Shown here piece by piece: positions 8,650 to 16,427 of a stretch of 64,000 bases of DNA. How positions within the stretch are numbered: the first letter of the stretch is position 1; the number at the start of each line of letters is the position of its first letter. Under the pieces are notes generated by a model that worked only from the letters and a program-made list of their open reading frames with translations, made no database searches and was not told where the DNA came from. Both the position numbers and the translations under genes were made by a program. The stretch comes from Vicinamibacteria bacterium (lineage in GTDB: Bacteria; Acidobacteriota; Vicinamibacteria; Fen-336). The DNA lies in the NCBI GenBank assembly GCA_025994075.1, contig JAMQGV010000050.1:1-64000 (forward strand), written 5' to 3'.

Positions 8650-9855
8650 TTACTTCTTCTGGTAGGCCGGGAGATCGACCCGGCGCGGCTTGTCCGTGCG
8701 GTAGCCGAGCGCGTAGTCGGCCTGCATCAGCTTGTGGATCTCGCGGGTCCCCTCGTAGATCACCGCCGCCGTGCAGTTGCGGTCGAAGCGGCCGGCCGGG
8801 TACTCGTCGGAGAAGCCGTTGCCGCCGTGGATCTGGACGCAGTCGGAGGCCGCGCGCTCGGAGCCGACGGTGGCGAACCACTTGGCGAGCGAGGTCTCGC
8901 GGTTGTTGCGCTTGCCCTGGTTCTTCATCCAGCCGGCGCGCAGCCACAGCAGGCGCGCGGCGTCGTAGTCGGAGACCATCTGCGAGATCATCTCCTTGAC
9001 GAGCTGGTGCTGGCCGATCGGCACGCCGAACGTCTGCCGCGTCGAGGCGTACTTGAGCGAGGCGTCGAGGCAGGCGCGGATCAGGCCCGTGGCGCCGGCG
9101 GCCACCGTGTAGCGGCCGTTCTCGAGCGCGAACATCGCGACCTTGAAGCCCTCGCCCTCCTGGCCGACCAGGTTGGCGGCCGGCACCTCGACGTCCTGCA
9201 TCGAGAAGCCGCCGGTGTTGCCGGCGAGGATCCCCCACTTCTCCTTCATCGTGTAGGAGCTGAAGCCCTTGAAGGAGCGCTCGACGATGAAGGCGGAGAG
9301 CCCGCTGTGGTCGCGGTTCTTCTTCTTCTCGAGGTCGGTCCAGGCGATGACCAGGAAGTTGTCGGCGACGTCGGCCAGCGAGATCCAGTACTTCTCGCCG
9401 TTCAGGACGTACTTGTCGCCCTTCTTCACGGCCGTCGTCTGGATGCCGACCGCGTCGGAGCCGGCGTTGGGCTCGGTCAGGCCGTAGGTCGCGATCTTCT
9501 CGCCCTTGGCCTGCGGCACCAGGTACTTCTGCTTCTGCTCCTCCGTGCCCCAGCACCACAGGGTCATCGAGTTGAGCCCCACGTGGACCGACAGGATCAC
9601 GCGCAGGTGGGTGTCGACGTACTCGGCCTCCTCCGAGGCGAGGCCGAGGCTCACGTAGTCCATGCCGGCGCCGCCGTACTGCTCGGGGATGCAGATGCCG
9701 AGCAGGCCCATCTCGCCCATGTCCTTCAGGAAGGAGGGCTCGAACTTGTGGGCGCGGTCGAGGTCGTGGATCCGGGGCGCCACCGTCTTCGCCGCCCAGT
9801 CGCGGACCATCTTCTCGACGGCCGCCTGCTCTTCGTTCAGCTCGAAATCGATCAT
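8650..9855 (-). CDS. Acyl-CoA dehydrogenase (short/medium-chain type)
   Basis: The 401-residue FAD enzyme introduces the alpha-beta double bond in acyl-CoA thioesters and passes electrons to electron-transfer flavoprotein. The family order is intact: helical N-domain (1-120), beta-barrel with the FAD/substrate signature YGLTEPNAGSDA (about 135) and WISLADVADNFLV, and the C-terminal helical domain with IYEGTREIHKLM. Glu368 in YEGT matches the usual catalytic base of butyryl-CoA-type enzymes. Substrate cannot be fixed from sequence. It is 18 nt after the crotonase gene, with AAGGGAA before the ATG. Confidence 0.92.
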   Translation of the reverse strand: MIDFELNEEQAAVEKMVRDWAAKTVAPRIHDLDRAHKFEPSFLKDMGEMGLLGICIPEQYGGAGMDYVSLGLASEEAEYVDTHLRVILSVHVGLNSMTLWCWGTEEQKQKYLVPQAKGEKIATYGLTEPNAGSDAVGIQTTAVKKGDKYVLNGEKYWISLADVADNFLVIAWTDLEKKKNRDHSGLSAFIVERSFKGFSSYTMKEKWGILAGNTGGFSMQDVEVPAANLVGQEGEGFKVAMFALENGRYTVAAGATGLIRACLDASLKYASTRQTFGVPIGQHQLVKEMISQMVSDYDAARLLWLRAGWMKNQGKRNNRETSLAKWFATVGSERAASDCVQIHGGNGFSDEYPAGRFDRNCTAAVIYEGTREIHKLMQADYALGYRTDKPRRVDLPAYQKK

Positions 9856-9873
9856 GGATTCCCTTGGTCCTGG

Positions 9874-10692
9874 TTAACGGTCCTTCCACCGGGGCGGACG
9901 CTTCTCGAGGATGGCCTTGAGCCCCTCCGTCGCGTCCTCCGACATCAGCAACTGGTTCAGGTAGACGTCCTCCGCCGCCAGCACCGCGTCGCCGTGGGTG
10001 ACGTCGAAGCCGGCGTGGAGCGCGCGCCGCGCGGCCTGCAGCACCGGCGCGCTCTGGGCCTGGAAACGCTGGACGACCGCCGCGACCTCGGCGTCGAGAC
10101 GCTCGTCGGGCACGGCCTTCGTGATCAGCCCGATGCGCTCGGCTTCGGCCGGCGCGACCTGGGCACCGCCCAGCATCAGCTCGAAGGCCTTGCGGCGGCC
10201 GACCAGCCGCGGCAGCAGCGCCGCCGCGACGGTGTTGAAGCTGCCGCCGAGCACCTCGGGCAGTCGCATCACGCCCTTCTGGGCGCCCGCGTAGCACAGG
10301 TCGCAGGCGGCGGCCAGCACCGCACCCGCGCCGAAGGCCGGCCCGGCGACGACGGACAGCGTCGGCTTGTCCGCCTTGAACAGCGCGTCGGTGGCGCGGC
10401 GGAAGCCCTCCAGCACCGAGTAGGCGCTCTCCCCCACCGTCTCCCGCACGTTGAAGCCGGCGCTGAAGTACTGGCAGCCGGCGGCGGCCTGCAGCACGAT
10501 CAGCTTGACCTCGCGCCGGTACTCGAGCGACTCGAGGCCGCGGGCGAGCTCGTCGAGCAGGTCGACCGAGAGCACGTTGGCGGGCGGCTTGCCCAGCGTC
10601 ACCCGCGCGATGCCCGCGTCGACGGCCAGCGCGACGCTGCGGAAACCGCGCTCGGCGGGCGCGTAGGGATCGTCGACGAGCTCGTCGGCCAT
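9874..10692 (-). CDS. Crotonase-fold enoyl-CoA hydratase/isomerase family protein lacking one catalytic Glu
   Basis: The 272-residue product starts at MADELVDD, 1 nt after the thiolase stop; an ATG 27 codons upstream lies inside the thiolase gene and was rejected. The crotonase fold is clear: PPANVLSVDLLDELARGLES, the oxyanion-hole loop FSAGFNVRE and the second loop GPAFGAGAVLAAACD. In classical hydratases the second loop reads GGGxEL and supplies the first catalytic Glu; here that position is Val. The second Glu is kept (MRLPEVLGG). The PPxNVL opening also recalls dienoyl-CoA hydratases of aromatic degradation. Role in the operon is acyl-CoA catabolism; the exact reaction is open. Confidence 0.85.
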   Translation of the reverse strand: MADELVDDPYAPAERGFRSVALAVDAGIARVTLGKPPANVLSVDLLDELARGLESLEYRREVKLIVLQAAAGCQYFSAGFNVRETVGESAYSVLEGFRRATDALFKADKPTLSVVAGPAFGAGAVLAAACDLCYAGAQKGVMRLPEVLGGSFNTVAAALLPRLVGRRKAFELMLGGAQVAPAEAERIGLITKAVPDERLDAEVAAVVQRFQAQSAPVLQAARRALHAGFDVTHGDAVLAAEDVYLNQLLMSEDATEGLKAILEKRPPRWKDR

Positions 10693-10693
10693 C

Positions 10694-11887
10694 TCAGGCC
10701 TCCAGCCGCTCGAACGCCGCGGCCATGCCCATGCCGCCGGAGACGCACAGCGCGGCGAGGCCGTAGCGGGCACCGCGGTGCTGCATCTCGTGGAGCAGGG
10801 TGACGGCGATGCGGGCGCCGGTGGCCCCGATCGGGTGGCCCAGCGCGATGGCGCCGCCGTTGACGTTCAGCTTCTGCGGGTCGAAGCCCAGCTCGCGGTC
10901 GCAGGCGATCACCTGGGCCGCGAACGCCTCGTTGACCTCCAGCAGGTCGAAGTCCGCGAGCGCCATCGACAGCCGCCCGAGCAGCGCCTTCACGGCGGGC
11001 ACCACGCCGATCCCCATCACCTTCGGGTCGACGCCGGCCGAGGCGAAGCCCAGCACCCGGGCCATCGGCTTCACGCCCAGCTCGCGGGCCCTGTCGGCGG
11101 ACAGCAGCACCGCCGCGGCCGCGCCGTCCGTGATCCCGGAGGAATTGCCGGCGGTGACGGTGCCGGTGCCCGGCCGGAAATGCGGTGGCAGCTTCTTCAG
11201 GCTCTCGGGCGTGGTCTCGGCCCGCACGTGCTCGTCGAGGTCGAACAGCGTCTCGCCCTTCTTGCCCGAGAGCTTCACGGGCACCACCTGCGACGCGAAG
11301 CGGCCTTCGGCGCGGGCCGCCGCCGCCCGCTGCTGGCTGCGCAACGCGAAGGCGTCCTGCTCCTCGCGGGAGATCGCGTACTGGTCGGCCAGCGTCTCGG
11401 CGGTCTCGCCCATGATCTGGCCGGCGAGCGGGCACAGGAAGCCGTCCTGGTACATCGCGTCGACCGCCTCCTGGTGGCCCATGCGGTAGCCCCAGCGCGC
11501 GCCGTGCAGCAGGTACGGCACGCGGCTCATCGCCTCGGTGCCGCCCGCCAGCACGGCGGCGGCCTCGCCTTCGCGGATCGCCCGGAAGCCGTAGTCGAAG
11601 GTCCGCAGGCCGCTGGCGCAGGCCATGTTGATCGTGAGCGCGGGCCGCTCGACGGGCACGCCCGCGCGGACCGCGACCTGGCGCCCCGGGTTGGGGCCGC
11701 CGCCAGCCTGGCGCGCGCAGCCGAACAGCGTCTCGTCGATCGCCTCGCCCGGCACTCCCGAGCGCTCCAGCGCCGCGCGGGCGGCGAACACGCCCAGGTC
11801 GGCCGCGCCGAAGCCGGCGAGCGATCCGCCGTAGCGGCCGATCGGCGTGCGCACGGCTCCCGCGATCACGACCTCGCGCTCGGCCAC
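10694..11887 (-). CDS. Acetyl-CoA acetyltransferase (thiolase)
   Basis: This 397-residue degradative-type thiolase cleaves 3-ketoacyl-CoA with CoA, or condenses two acetyl-CoA. The nucleophile Cys90 sits in NMACASGL, His351 in IALGHPIGATG, and the second Cys381 in LCVSGGMG, where most thiolases have CxGGG, so a Ser replaces one Gly. AGGTEAMSR (about residue 138) is also characteristic. It lies 3 nt after the SAM hydrolase gene and 1 nt before the crotonase gene, so expression is surely coupled. Substrate range cannot be set from sequence. Confidence 0.93.
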   Translation of the reverse strand: MAEREVVIAGAVRTPIGRYGGSLAGFGAADLGVFAARAALERSGVPGEAIDETLFGCARQAGGGPNPGRQVAVRAGVPVERPALTINMACASGLRTFDYGFRAIREGEAAAVLAGGTEAMSRVPYLLHGARWGYRMGHQEAVDAMYQDGFLCPLAGQIMGETAETLADQYAISREEQDAFALRSQQRAAAARAEGRFASQVVPVKLSGKKGETLFDLDEHVRAETTPESLKKLPPHFRPGTGTVTAGNSSGITDGAAAAVLLSADRARELGVKPMARVLGFASAGVDPKVMGIGVVPAVKALLGRLSMALADFDLLEVNEAFAAQVIACDRELGFDPQKLNVNGGAIALGHPIGATGARIAVTLLHEMQHRGARYGLAALCVSGGMGMAAAFERLEA

Positions 11888-11890
11888 GGC

Positions 11891-12706
11891 TCAGCCCCGG
11901 GCCACGGCCGGCCGGATCCGCAGCACGTCCCCCGGCCCCAGCGCCAGCACGTCGTGGGCGCGGCCGCCGTTGACCGCCAGCTCGAGGTGGCCCGAGCCGC
12001 CGACCAGCGCGCAGGCTTCGCCCGCCGACACGTCGGCGTAGGCATGGGTCAGCGGCAGCACCGCCTCGCCCGCCACCACCACGAGCTCCGACGGATCGCC
12101 GGCGAAGAAGGAGAGCACCTCGTCGAGCTGCTCCCGGCTCAGGTTGGTGATCAGGTTGCCGAAGCGGTCGCAACGCACCACCTGCAGCTCCCACTCGTGG
12201 GGCGAGAGCGACACCGGCCGCGGCCAGTCGAGCCGCACGGGGTCGTCGGCCGCGGGGCCGACGTCCGCGAGCGGGTTGCCGCGCGCGAGGTAACCCGCCA
12301 CCGGCGCGAACACGTCGCGGGCGTGGAAGGTGCTCGACACCCGGTGCCGCATCAGCCCGGCGTTGGTGATCTCGTGCACGGCCGCGTCCGGGTGGGCCCG
12401 CAGCACGTGCGAGAGGATGCCGTTGTCGGGTCCCACGAAGCGGTAGCCGCCGGCGTCCACGGCCAGCGCCCGCCGCGGCGTGCCGACCCCGGGGTCGACC
12501 ACGGCCACGAAGACGGTGCCGGCCGGGAACGTGCGCCAGGCGGCACCCAGTACCCAGGCGCCCTCGGCCACGTCGTGGGCGGGGATGTCGTGGGTGAGGT
12601 CGACGACGTTGGCGTCCGGGCAGGCGCACAGGACGGCCCCGCGGGTCTCGCCCGCGTAGGAGTCCGCCGACCCGAAGTCGGTGAGCAGGGCCACGATCGG
12701 GGGCAT
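11891..12706 (-). CDS. SAM hydroxide adenosyltransferase (DUF62 / S-adenosylmethionine hydrolase)
   Basis: The 271-residue protein belongs to the family that splits S-adenosylmethionine with water to adenosine and methionine, related to fluorinases. Motifs follow the family order: LLTDFGSADSYAGETRG (7-24), DLTHDIPAHD (36-45), VDPGVGTPRR, GPDNGIL, TFHARDVFAPVAGYLARG and RCDRFGNLITNLS. The halogenase-specific insertion is not evident, so hydrolase is the better call. It opens the operon with thiolase, crotonase, dehydrogenase and glpX; why a SAM hydrolase leads such an operon is unexplained. The start is 9 nt behind a TAGAAT hexamer with no ribosome-binding site, suggesting a leaderless mRNA. 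Confidence 0.88.
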   Translation of the reverse strand: MPPIVALLTDFGSADSYAGETRGAVLCACPDANVVDLTHDIPAHDVAEGAWVLGAAWRTFPAGTVFVAVVDPGVGTPRRALAVDAGGYRFVGPDNGILSHVLRAHPDAAVHEITNAGLMRHRVSSTFHARDVFAPVAGYLARGNPLADVGPAADDPVRLDWPRPVSLSPHEWELQVVRCDRFGNLITNLSREQLDEVLSFFAGDPSELVVVAGEAVLPLTHAYADVSAGEACALVGGSGHLELAVNGGRAHDVLALGPGDVLRIRPAVARG

Positions 12707-12715
12707 TGCCCGGCG

Positions 12716-12721
12716 ATTCTA
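12716..12721 (-). promoter_or_regulatory. -10 element TAGAAT for the SAM hydrolase to glpX operon
   Basis: TAGAAT on the minus strand ends 9 nt before the ATG at 12706. A transcript starting about 7 nt after the hexamer would begin at or next to the start codon. No good -35 is visible. Confidence 0.6.
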
Positions 12722-12754
12722 AACCATCGGGGCCGGCGGTCCCGCCCGAGCGGA

Positions 12755-12760
12755 TACCAT
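12755..12760 (+). promoter_or_regulatory. -10 element TACCAT for nicotinate phosphoribosyltransferase gene
   Basis: GATACCAT ends 6 nt before the GTG start at 12767. The intervening bases are six G residues, which are not a normal ribosome-binding site, so leaderless or near-leaderless initiation is likely. The divergent promoter at 12716-12721 lies 33 bp away. Confidence 0.5.
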
Positions 12761-12766
12761 GGGGGG

Positions 12767-14239
12767 GTGACCGAGCTCCGCGAGCTGTACCGGCCCTCCC
12801 TGGTCCTGCTCACCGACCTCTACCACCTGACGATGGGGCACGCGCACTGGAAGGCGGGCACCACCGGGCTGGAGGCGGTGTTCCACCTCACCTTCCGCCG
12901 CAACCCGTTCGAGGGCGGCTTCTCGATCGCCTGCGGTCTCGCCCGCGCGCTGGAGTTCCTCGAGGACCTGCGCTTCGAGGCCGGGGACCTCGCCTACCTC
13001 GCGCAGGTGGCCGGCAACGACGGCAAGCCGCTGTTCGACCCCGGCTACCTCGACTGGCTGGGCAAGCTGGAGTTCGCCTGCGACGTCGACGCGGTGCCCG
13101 AGGGCACCGTCGTCTTCCCGCAGGAGCCGCTGGTCCGCGTGCGCGGGCCGATCGTGCCGGCCCAGCTCGTCGAGAGCGCGCTGCTGAACTTCGTCAACTT
13201 CGAGACGCTGATCGCGACCAAGTCCGCCCGCATCTGCCTGGCCGCGCGCGGCGAGCCTGTGCTGGAGTTCGGCCTGCGCCGGGCCCAGGGCATCGACGGC
13301 GCGCTGGCCGCCTCGCGCGCGGCCTACGTGGGCGGCGCCGCCGCCACCTCCAACGTGCTGGCCGGGCGGCTCTACGGCATCCCGGTGCGTGGCACCCACG
13401 CCCACTCCTGGGTGATGGCGTTCGGCGACGAGCGCGAGGCGTTCCGCGCCTACGCGGCCGCGATGCCCAACAACTGCGTGTTCCTGGTCGACACCTTCGA
13501 CACCCTCGAGGGCGTGCGTCACGCGATCGACGCCGGCCGCTGGCTGCGCGAGCGCGGCCACAAGCTGGGCGGCATCCGGCTCGACTCGGGCGACCTCGCC
13601 TATCTCTCGATCGAGGCCCGCAGGATGCTCGACGCGGCCGGGTTCACCGGGGCCGCGATCGTGGCCTCCAACGACCTCGACGAGAAGATCATCGAGAGCC
13701 TGAAGCTGCAGGGGGCGGCGATCTCGGTGTGGGGCGTGGGCACGCGGCTGGTCACCGGCCACGACCAGCCGGCGATGGGCGGCGTCTACAAGCTCTCCGC
13801 CGTGCGCACCCCGGGCGGACCGTGGGAGTACCGGATCAAGCTCTCCGAGCAGGCGGTCAAGGTCTCGAACCCGGGCATCCACCAGGTCCGCCGCTACCGG
13901 TCCGGGACCGAGTTCGTGGCCGACATGATCTGCGACGAGGCGCTGACGCCGGCCGCCGCGCCGACGATGATCGACCCCACCGACCCGACTCGCCGCAAGC
14001 AGCTCGCCGCCGACGCGCCCTTCGAGGAGCTGCTGGTGCCGATCCTGCGCGGCGGCAGGCGGGTCTACGACCCGCCGGGGCTGGAGCTGACGCGGGCCCG
14101 GGTCCGGGACCAGCTCGCCGCGTTCCACGCCGGCATCAAGCGCTCGGTGTTCCCCCACATCTATCCCGTGGGCCTGGAGTCGAGCCTCTACGACCTGCGC
14201 ACCCACCTGATGCTGCAGACCCGCGGCCTGGAGGCCTGA
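12767..14239 (+). CDS. pncB: Nicotinate phosphoribosyltransferase
   Basis: This 490-residue enzyme joins nicotinate to phosphoribosyl pyrophosphate in NAD salvage. Family motifs are LLTDLYHLTMGHAHW near the N-terminus, NFVNFETLIATKSARI, FGLRRAQGIDGALAASRAAY, the catalytic-loop GTHAHSWVMAF, VDTFDTLEG and GGIRLDSGDLAYLS. The start is GTG at 12767; the ATG at 12759 meets a stop after two codons. The nicotinamidase gene follows after 4 nt. The two enzymes convert nicotinamide to nicotinate mononucleotide in sequence. Confidence 0.93.
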   Translation: MTELRELYRPSLVLLTDLYHLTMGHAHWKAGTTGLEAVFHLTFRRNPFEGGFSIACGLARALEFLEDLRFEAGDLAYLAQVAGNDGKPLFDPGYLDWLGKLEFACDVDAVPEGTVVFPQEPLVRVRGPIVPAQLVESALLNFVNFETLIATKSARICLAARGEPVLEFGLRRAQGIDGALAASRAAYVGGAAATSNVLAGRLYGIPVRGTHAHSWVMAFGDEREAFRAYAAAMPNNCVFLVDTFDTLEGVRHAIDAGRWLRERGHKLGGIRLDSGDLAYLSIEARRMLDAAGFTGAAIVASNDLDEKIIESLKLQGAAISVWGVGTRLVTGHDQPAMGGVYKLSAVRTPGGPWEYRIKLSEQAVKVSNPGIHQVRRYRSGTEFVADMICDEALTPAAAPTMIDPTDPTRRKQLAADAPFEELLVPILRGGRRVYDPPGLELTRARVRDQLAAFHAGIKRSVFPHIYPVGLESSLYDLRTHLMLQTRGLEA

Positions 14240-14243
14240 AGCG

Positions 14244-15272
14244 ATGCTGCCGCTGCCTCCCCACTACGAGCCCGCCCACGCCGCCCGCTGGGACTTCGCC
14301 CCTGACCCCGCGGCACTCGCGGCCGCTGCCGCTGACTGGGCACGCGAGCACCACGTGCCCGCGGCCGCGGCCGACGCGCGCCGCGTCGAGCTGCTGGTGA
14401 TCGACGCCCAGCGTGACTTCACGTTCCCCCGGGGCGCGCTCTACGTGGGCGGCCGCAGCGGCCGTGGCGCGGTGGAGGACAACGACCGCCTGGCCCGCTT
14501 CGTCTACGCGAACCTCGCGGCGATCACCGGCATCACCTGCACGCTCGACACCCATTTCCCGTACCAGGTCTTCTTCCCGACCTTCTGGGAGGGCCGCGAC
14601 GGCGAGCCGGTCGGCCCGCACCGCGAGGTGACGGCCGACGACGTGCGCGGCGGCGCGCTGCGCCCGCGCCGCGAGCTGGCGCGCTGGCTGTGCGAGGGCG
14701 ACCACGAGTGGCTCGTGCGCCAGGCGCAGTTCTACTGCGAAGAGCTGGAGCGGGCCGGCAAGTACCGGCTCTACCTGTGGCCGCTGCACTGCCTCGCCGG
14801 CGGCGACGGCCACGCGCTGGCCGGCGTGATCCAGGAGGCGCGGCTGTTCCACGCCTTCGCGCGCCGGGCGCCCGACCCGCTGGAGGTCAAGGGCGGCCAT
14901 CCGCTGACCGAGAACTACTCCGTGCTCGCGCCCGAGGTGCTGCTGCGCCACGACGGCGGCGAACTGGCGCAGCGCAACGGGCCGCTGTTCGACCGGCTGC
15001 TGGGGGCCGACGCGCTCTACGTCGCGGGCCAGGCCTCGTCGCACTGCGTGCGCAGCTCCGTCGACGACCTGCTCGACGAGATCGTGCGCCGCGACCCGGC
15101 GCTGGCGTCGCGGGTCCACGTGCTGGTCGACTGCATGTCGGCGGTCGCGGTGGCGGATGGCGCGGGGGGCTTCCTCGTCGACTTCACGCCGCAGGCCGAG
15201 GCGGCGCTCGCGCGCTGGGAGGCGGCGGGGATCAAGCTGGTGCGCTCGACCGACGAGGTCGCCCCCGCCTAG
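14244..15272 (+). CDS. Nicotinamidase / isochorismatase-family hydrolase
   Basis: The 342-residue cysteine hydrolase most likely converts nicotinamide to nicotinate. Candidate catalytic residues are Asp54 (VIDAQRDF), Lys216 (EVKGGHP) and Cys268 (ASSHCVRSS). Asp102 and His104 (LDTHFP) and His182 (WPLHC) match the metal-binding set of PncA. It is longer than the usual 180-220 residues because of an N-terminal extension of about 45 residues and a 35-70 residue insertion around 110-175. It lies 4 nt after pncB, which supports the assignment. Its TAG stop shares CTAG with the opposing cysteine desulfurase gene. Confidence 0.85.
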   Translation: MLPLPPHYEPAHAARWDFAPDPAALAAAAADWAREHHVPAAAADARRVELLVIDAQRDFTFPRGALYVGGRSGRGAVEDNDRLARFVYANLAAITGITCTLDTHFPYQVFFPTFWEGRDGEPVGPHREVTADDVRGGALRPRRELARWLCEGDHEWLVRQAQFYCEELERAGKYRLYLWPLHCLAGGDGHALAGVIQEARLFHAFARRAPDPLEVKGGHPLTENYSVLAPEVLLRHDGGELAQRNGPLFDRLLGADALYVAGQASSHCVRSSVDDLLDEIVRRDPALASRVHVLVDCMSAVAVADGAGGFLVDFTPQAEAALARWEAAGIKLVRSTDEVAPA

Positions 15273-16405
15273 CGGCGGCGCTGCTTCTCGACCGCCTTCG
15301 CCAGCTTCGCGACGGCCTCGTCGACCTCGGCTTCGGTGTTGCCGCGGCCGAGCGAGAAGCGCAGCGACGACTCGACCCGCGCCGGAGGCAGCCCCATCGC
15401 CCGCAGCACGTGCGAGGGCTCGACCGCGCCCGCGGCGCAGGCCGCCCCGGTCGACACCGCGACCCCGTCGAGGTCGAGCGCCATCAGCAGGCCCTCGGCG
15501 TACGTGCCGTCGAACGAGACGTTGGTCGTGTTGGCGACGCGCGGTCCGTCGCCGTTGCGGCGCGCGCCCGGGAGCGCCAGCAGCGCTGCCTCCAGCCGGT
15601 CGCGCAGGGCCGCGATCCGCGGCACGTCTTCTCCCATCCGCTCGCGGGCCAGCCGCGCGGCGCAGCCGAAGCCGACGATGCCGGCGACGTTCTCGGTGCC
15701 CGCCCGGCGGTTGCGCTCCTGGCCGCCGCCGGCGAGCCAGGCGACCAGGCGCGTGCCCCTGCGGATCCACAGGGCGCCCGTGCCCTGCGGCCCGTGCAGC
15801 TTGTGGGCCGAGAGCGCCAGCGTGTCGACGCCGAGCGCGCCGACGTCGATCGCGGCGCGTCCCGCGGCCTGCACCGCGTCGCAGTGGACCAGCGCTCCCT
15901 GCGCCTTCGCCAGGCGCGCCGCCTCGGCGACGGGCTGGATCACGCCGGTCTCGTTGTTGACGAGCATGACGGCGACCAGCGCCACGCGCTCGTCGAGCTT
16001 GCGCCCGAGGTCCTCGAGGTCGCACGTGCCGTCGGGGCGGGCGCGCACGCTCTCCACCTCGAAGCCCTCGCGCCCCAGCGCCTTCGCCGCGTTGAGCACC
16101 GCGTGGTGCTCGATCGCGGTGAACAGCAGCCGGCGGCGCGACGGTTCCGCGGCGCGCAGCGCGCCGCGCAGGGCGAAGTTGTCGCTCTCCGTGCCGCCGG
16201 ACGTGAAGACGATCTCCGCGGGCGCGCCGCCGACCAGCGCCGCGACGTCGCCGCGGGCGTCGTCGATCGCGGCCCGCGCCCGCTGCCCGAAGCGGTGCAG
16301 GCTGGACGCGTTGCCCGCCGGCTCGTCGAGCGCCGCCACCAGCGCAGCCCGCACCAGCGGGTCGAGCGGCGTCGTGGCGTTGTGGTCGAAGTAGATGCGG
16401 TTCAT
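15269..16405 (-). CDS. Cysteine desulfurase (NifS/IscS family)
   Basis: This 378-residue PLP enzyme takes sulfur from cysteine for Fe-S clusters and thio-modified tRNA. The PLP lysine is Lys202 (LSAHKLHGPQG), the cofactor-stacking His is in AIEHHAVL, and the persulfide Cys is Cys323 in STGAACAAG, with the short loop typical of group I enzymes. N-terminal YFDHNATTPLDP is characteristic. No iscU or regulator is adjacent; lipA, an Fe-S and sulfur-using enzyme, lies 1.2 kb upstream on the same strand. It starts 10 nt behind a TATCCT hexamer without a ribosome-binding site. Confidence 0.92.
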   Translation of the reverse strand: MNRIYFDHNATTPLDPLVRAALVAALDEPAGNASSLHRFGQRARAAIDDARGDVAALVGGAPAEIVFTSGGTESDNFALRGALRAAEPSRRRLLFTAIEHHAVLNAAKALGREGFEVESVRARPDGTCDLEDLGRKLDERVALVAVMLVNNETGVIQPVAEAARLAKAQGALVHCDAVQAAGRAAIDVGALGVDTLALSAHKLHGPQGTGALWIRRGTRLVAWLAGGGQERNRRAGTENVAGIVGFGCAARLARERMGEDVPRIAALRDRLEAALLALPGARRNGDGPRVANTTNVSFDGTYAEGLLMALDLDGVAVSTGAACAAGAVEPSHVLRAMGLPPARVESSLRFSLGRGNTEAEVDEAVAKLAKAVEKQRRR

Positions 16406-16415
16406 CCCGGGGGCG

Positions 16416-16421
16416 AGGATA
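16416..16421 (-). promoter_or_regulatory. -10 element TATCCT for the cysteine desulfurase gene
   Basis: TATCCT on the minus strand ends 10 nt before the ATG at 16405, in the 22-nt gap after the SGNH-hydrolase stop. This suggests that the desulfurase gene has its own leaderless transcript. Confidence 0.5.
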
Positions 16422-16427
16422 AGGCGC

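Noticed and set aside
7021..10803. 1260-codon plus-strand open frame
   Set aside because: It crosses an intergenic region with a terminator and lies opposite glpX, acyl-CoA dehydrogenase and crotonase genes. It has no recognisable domain.
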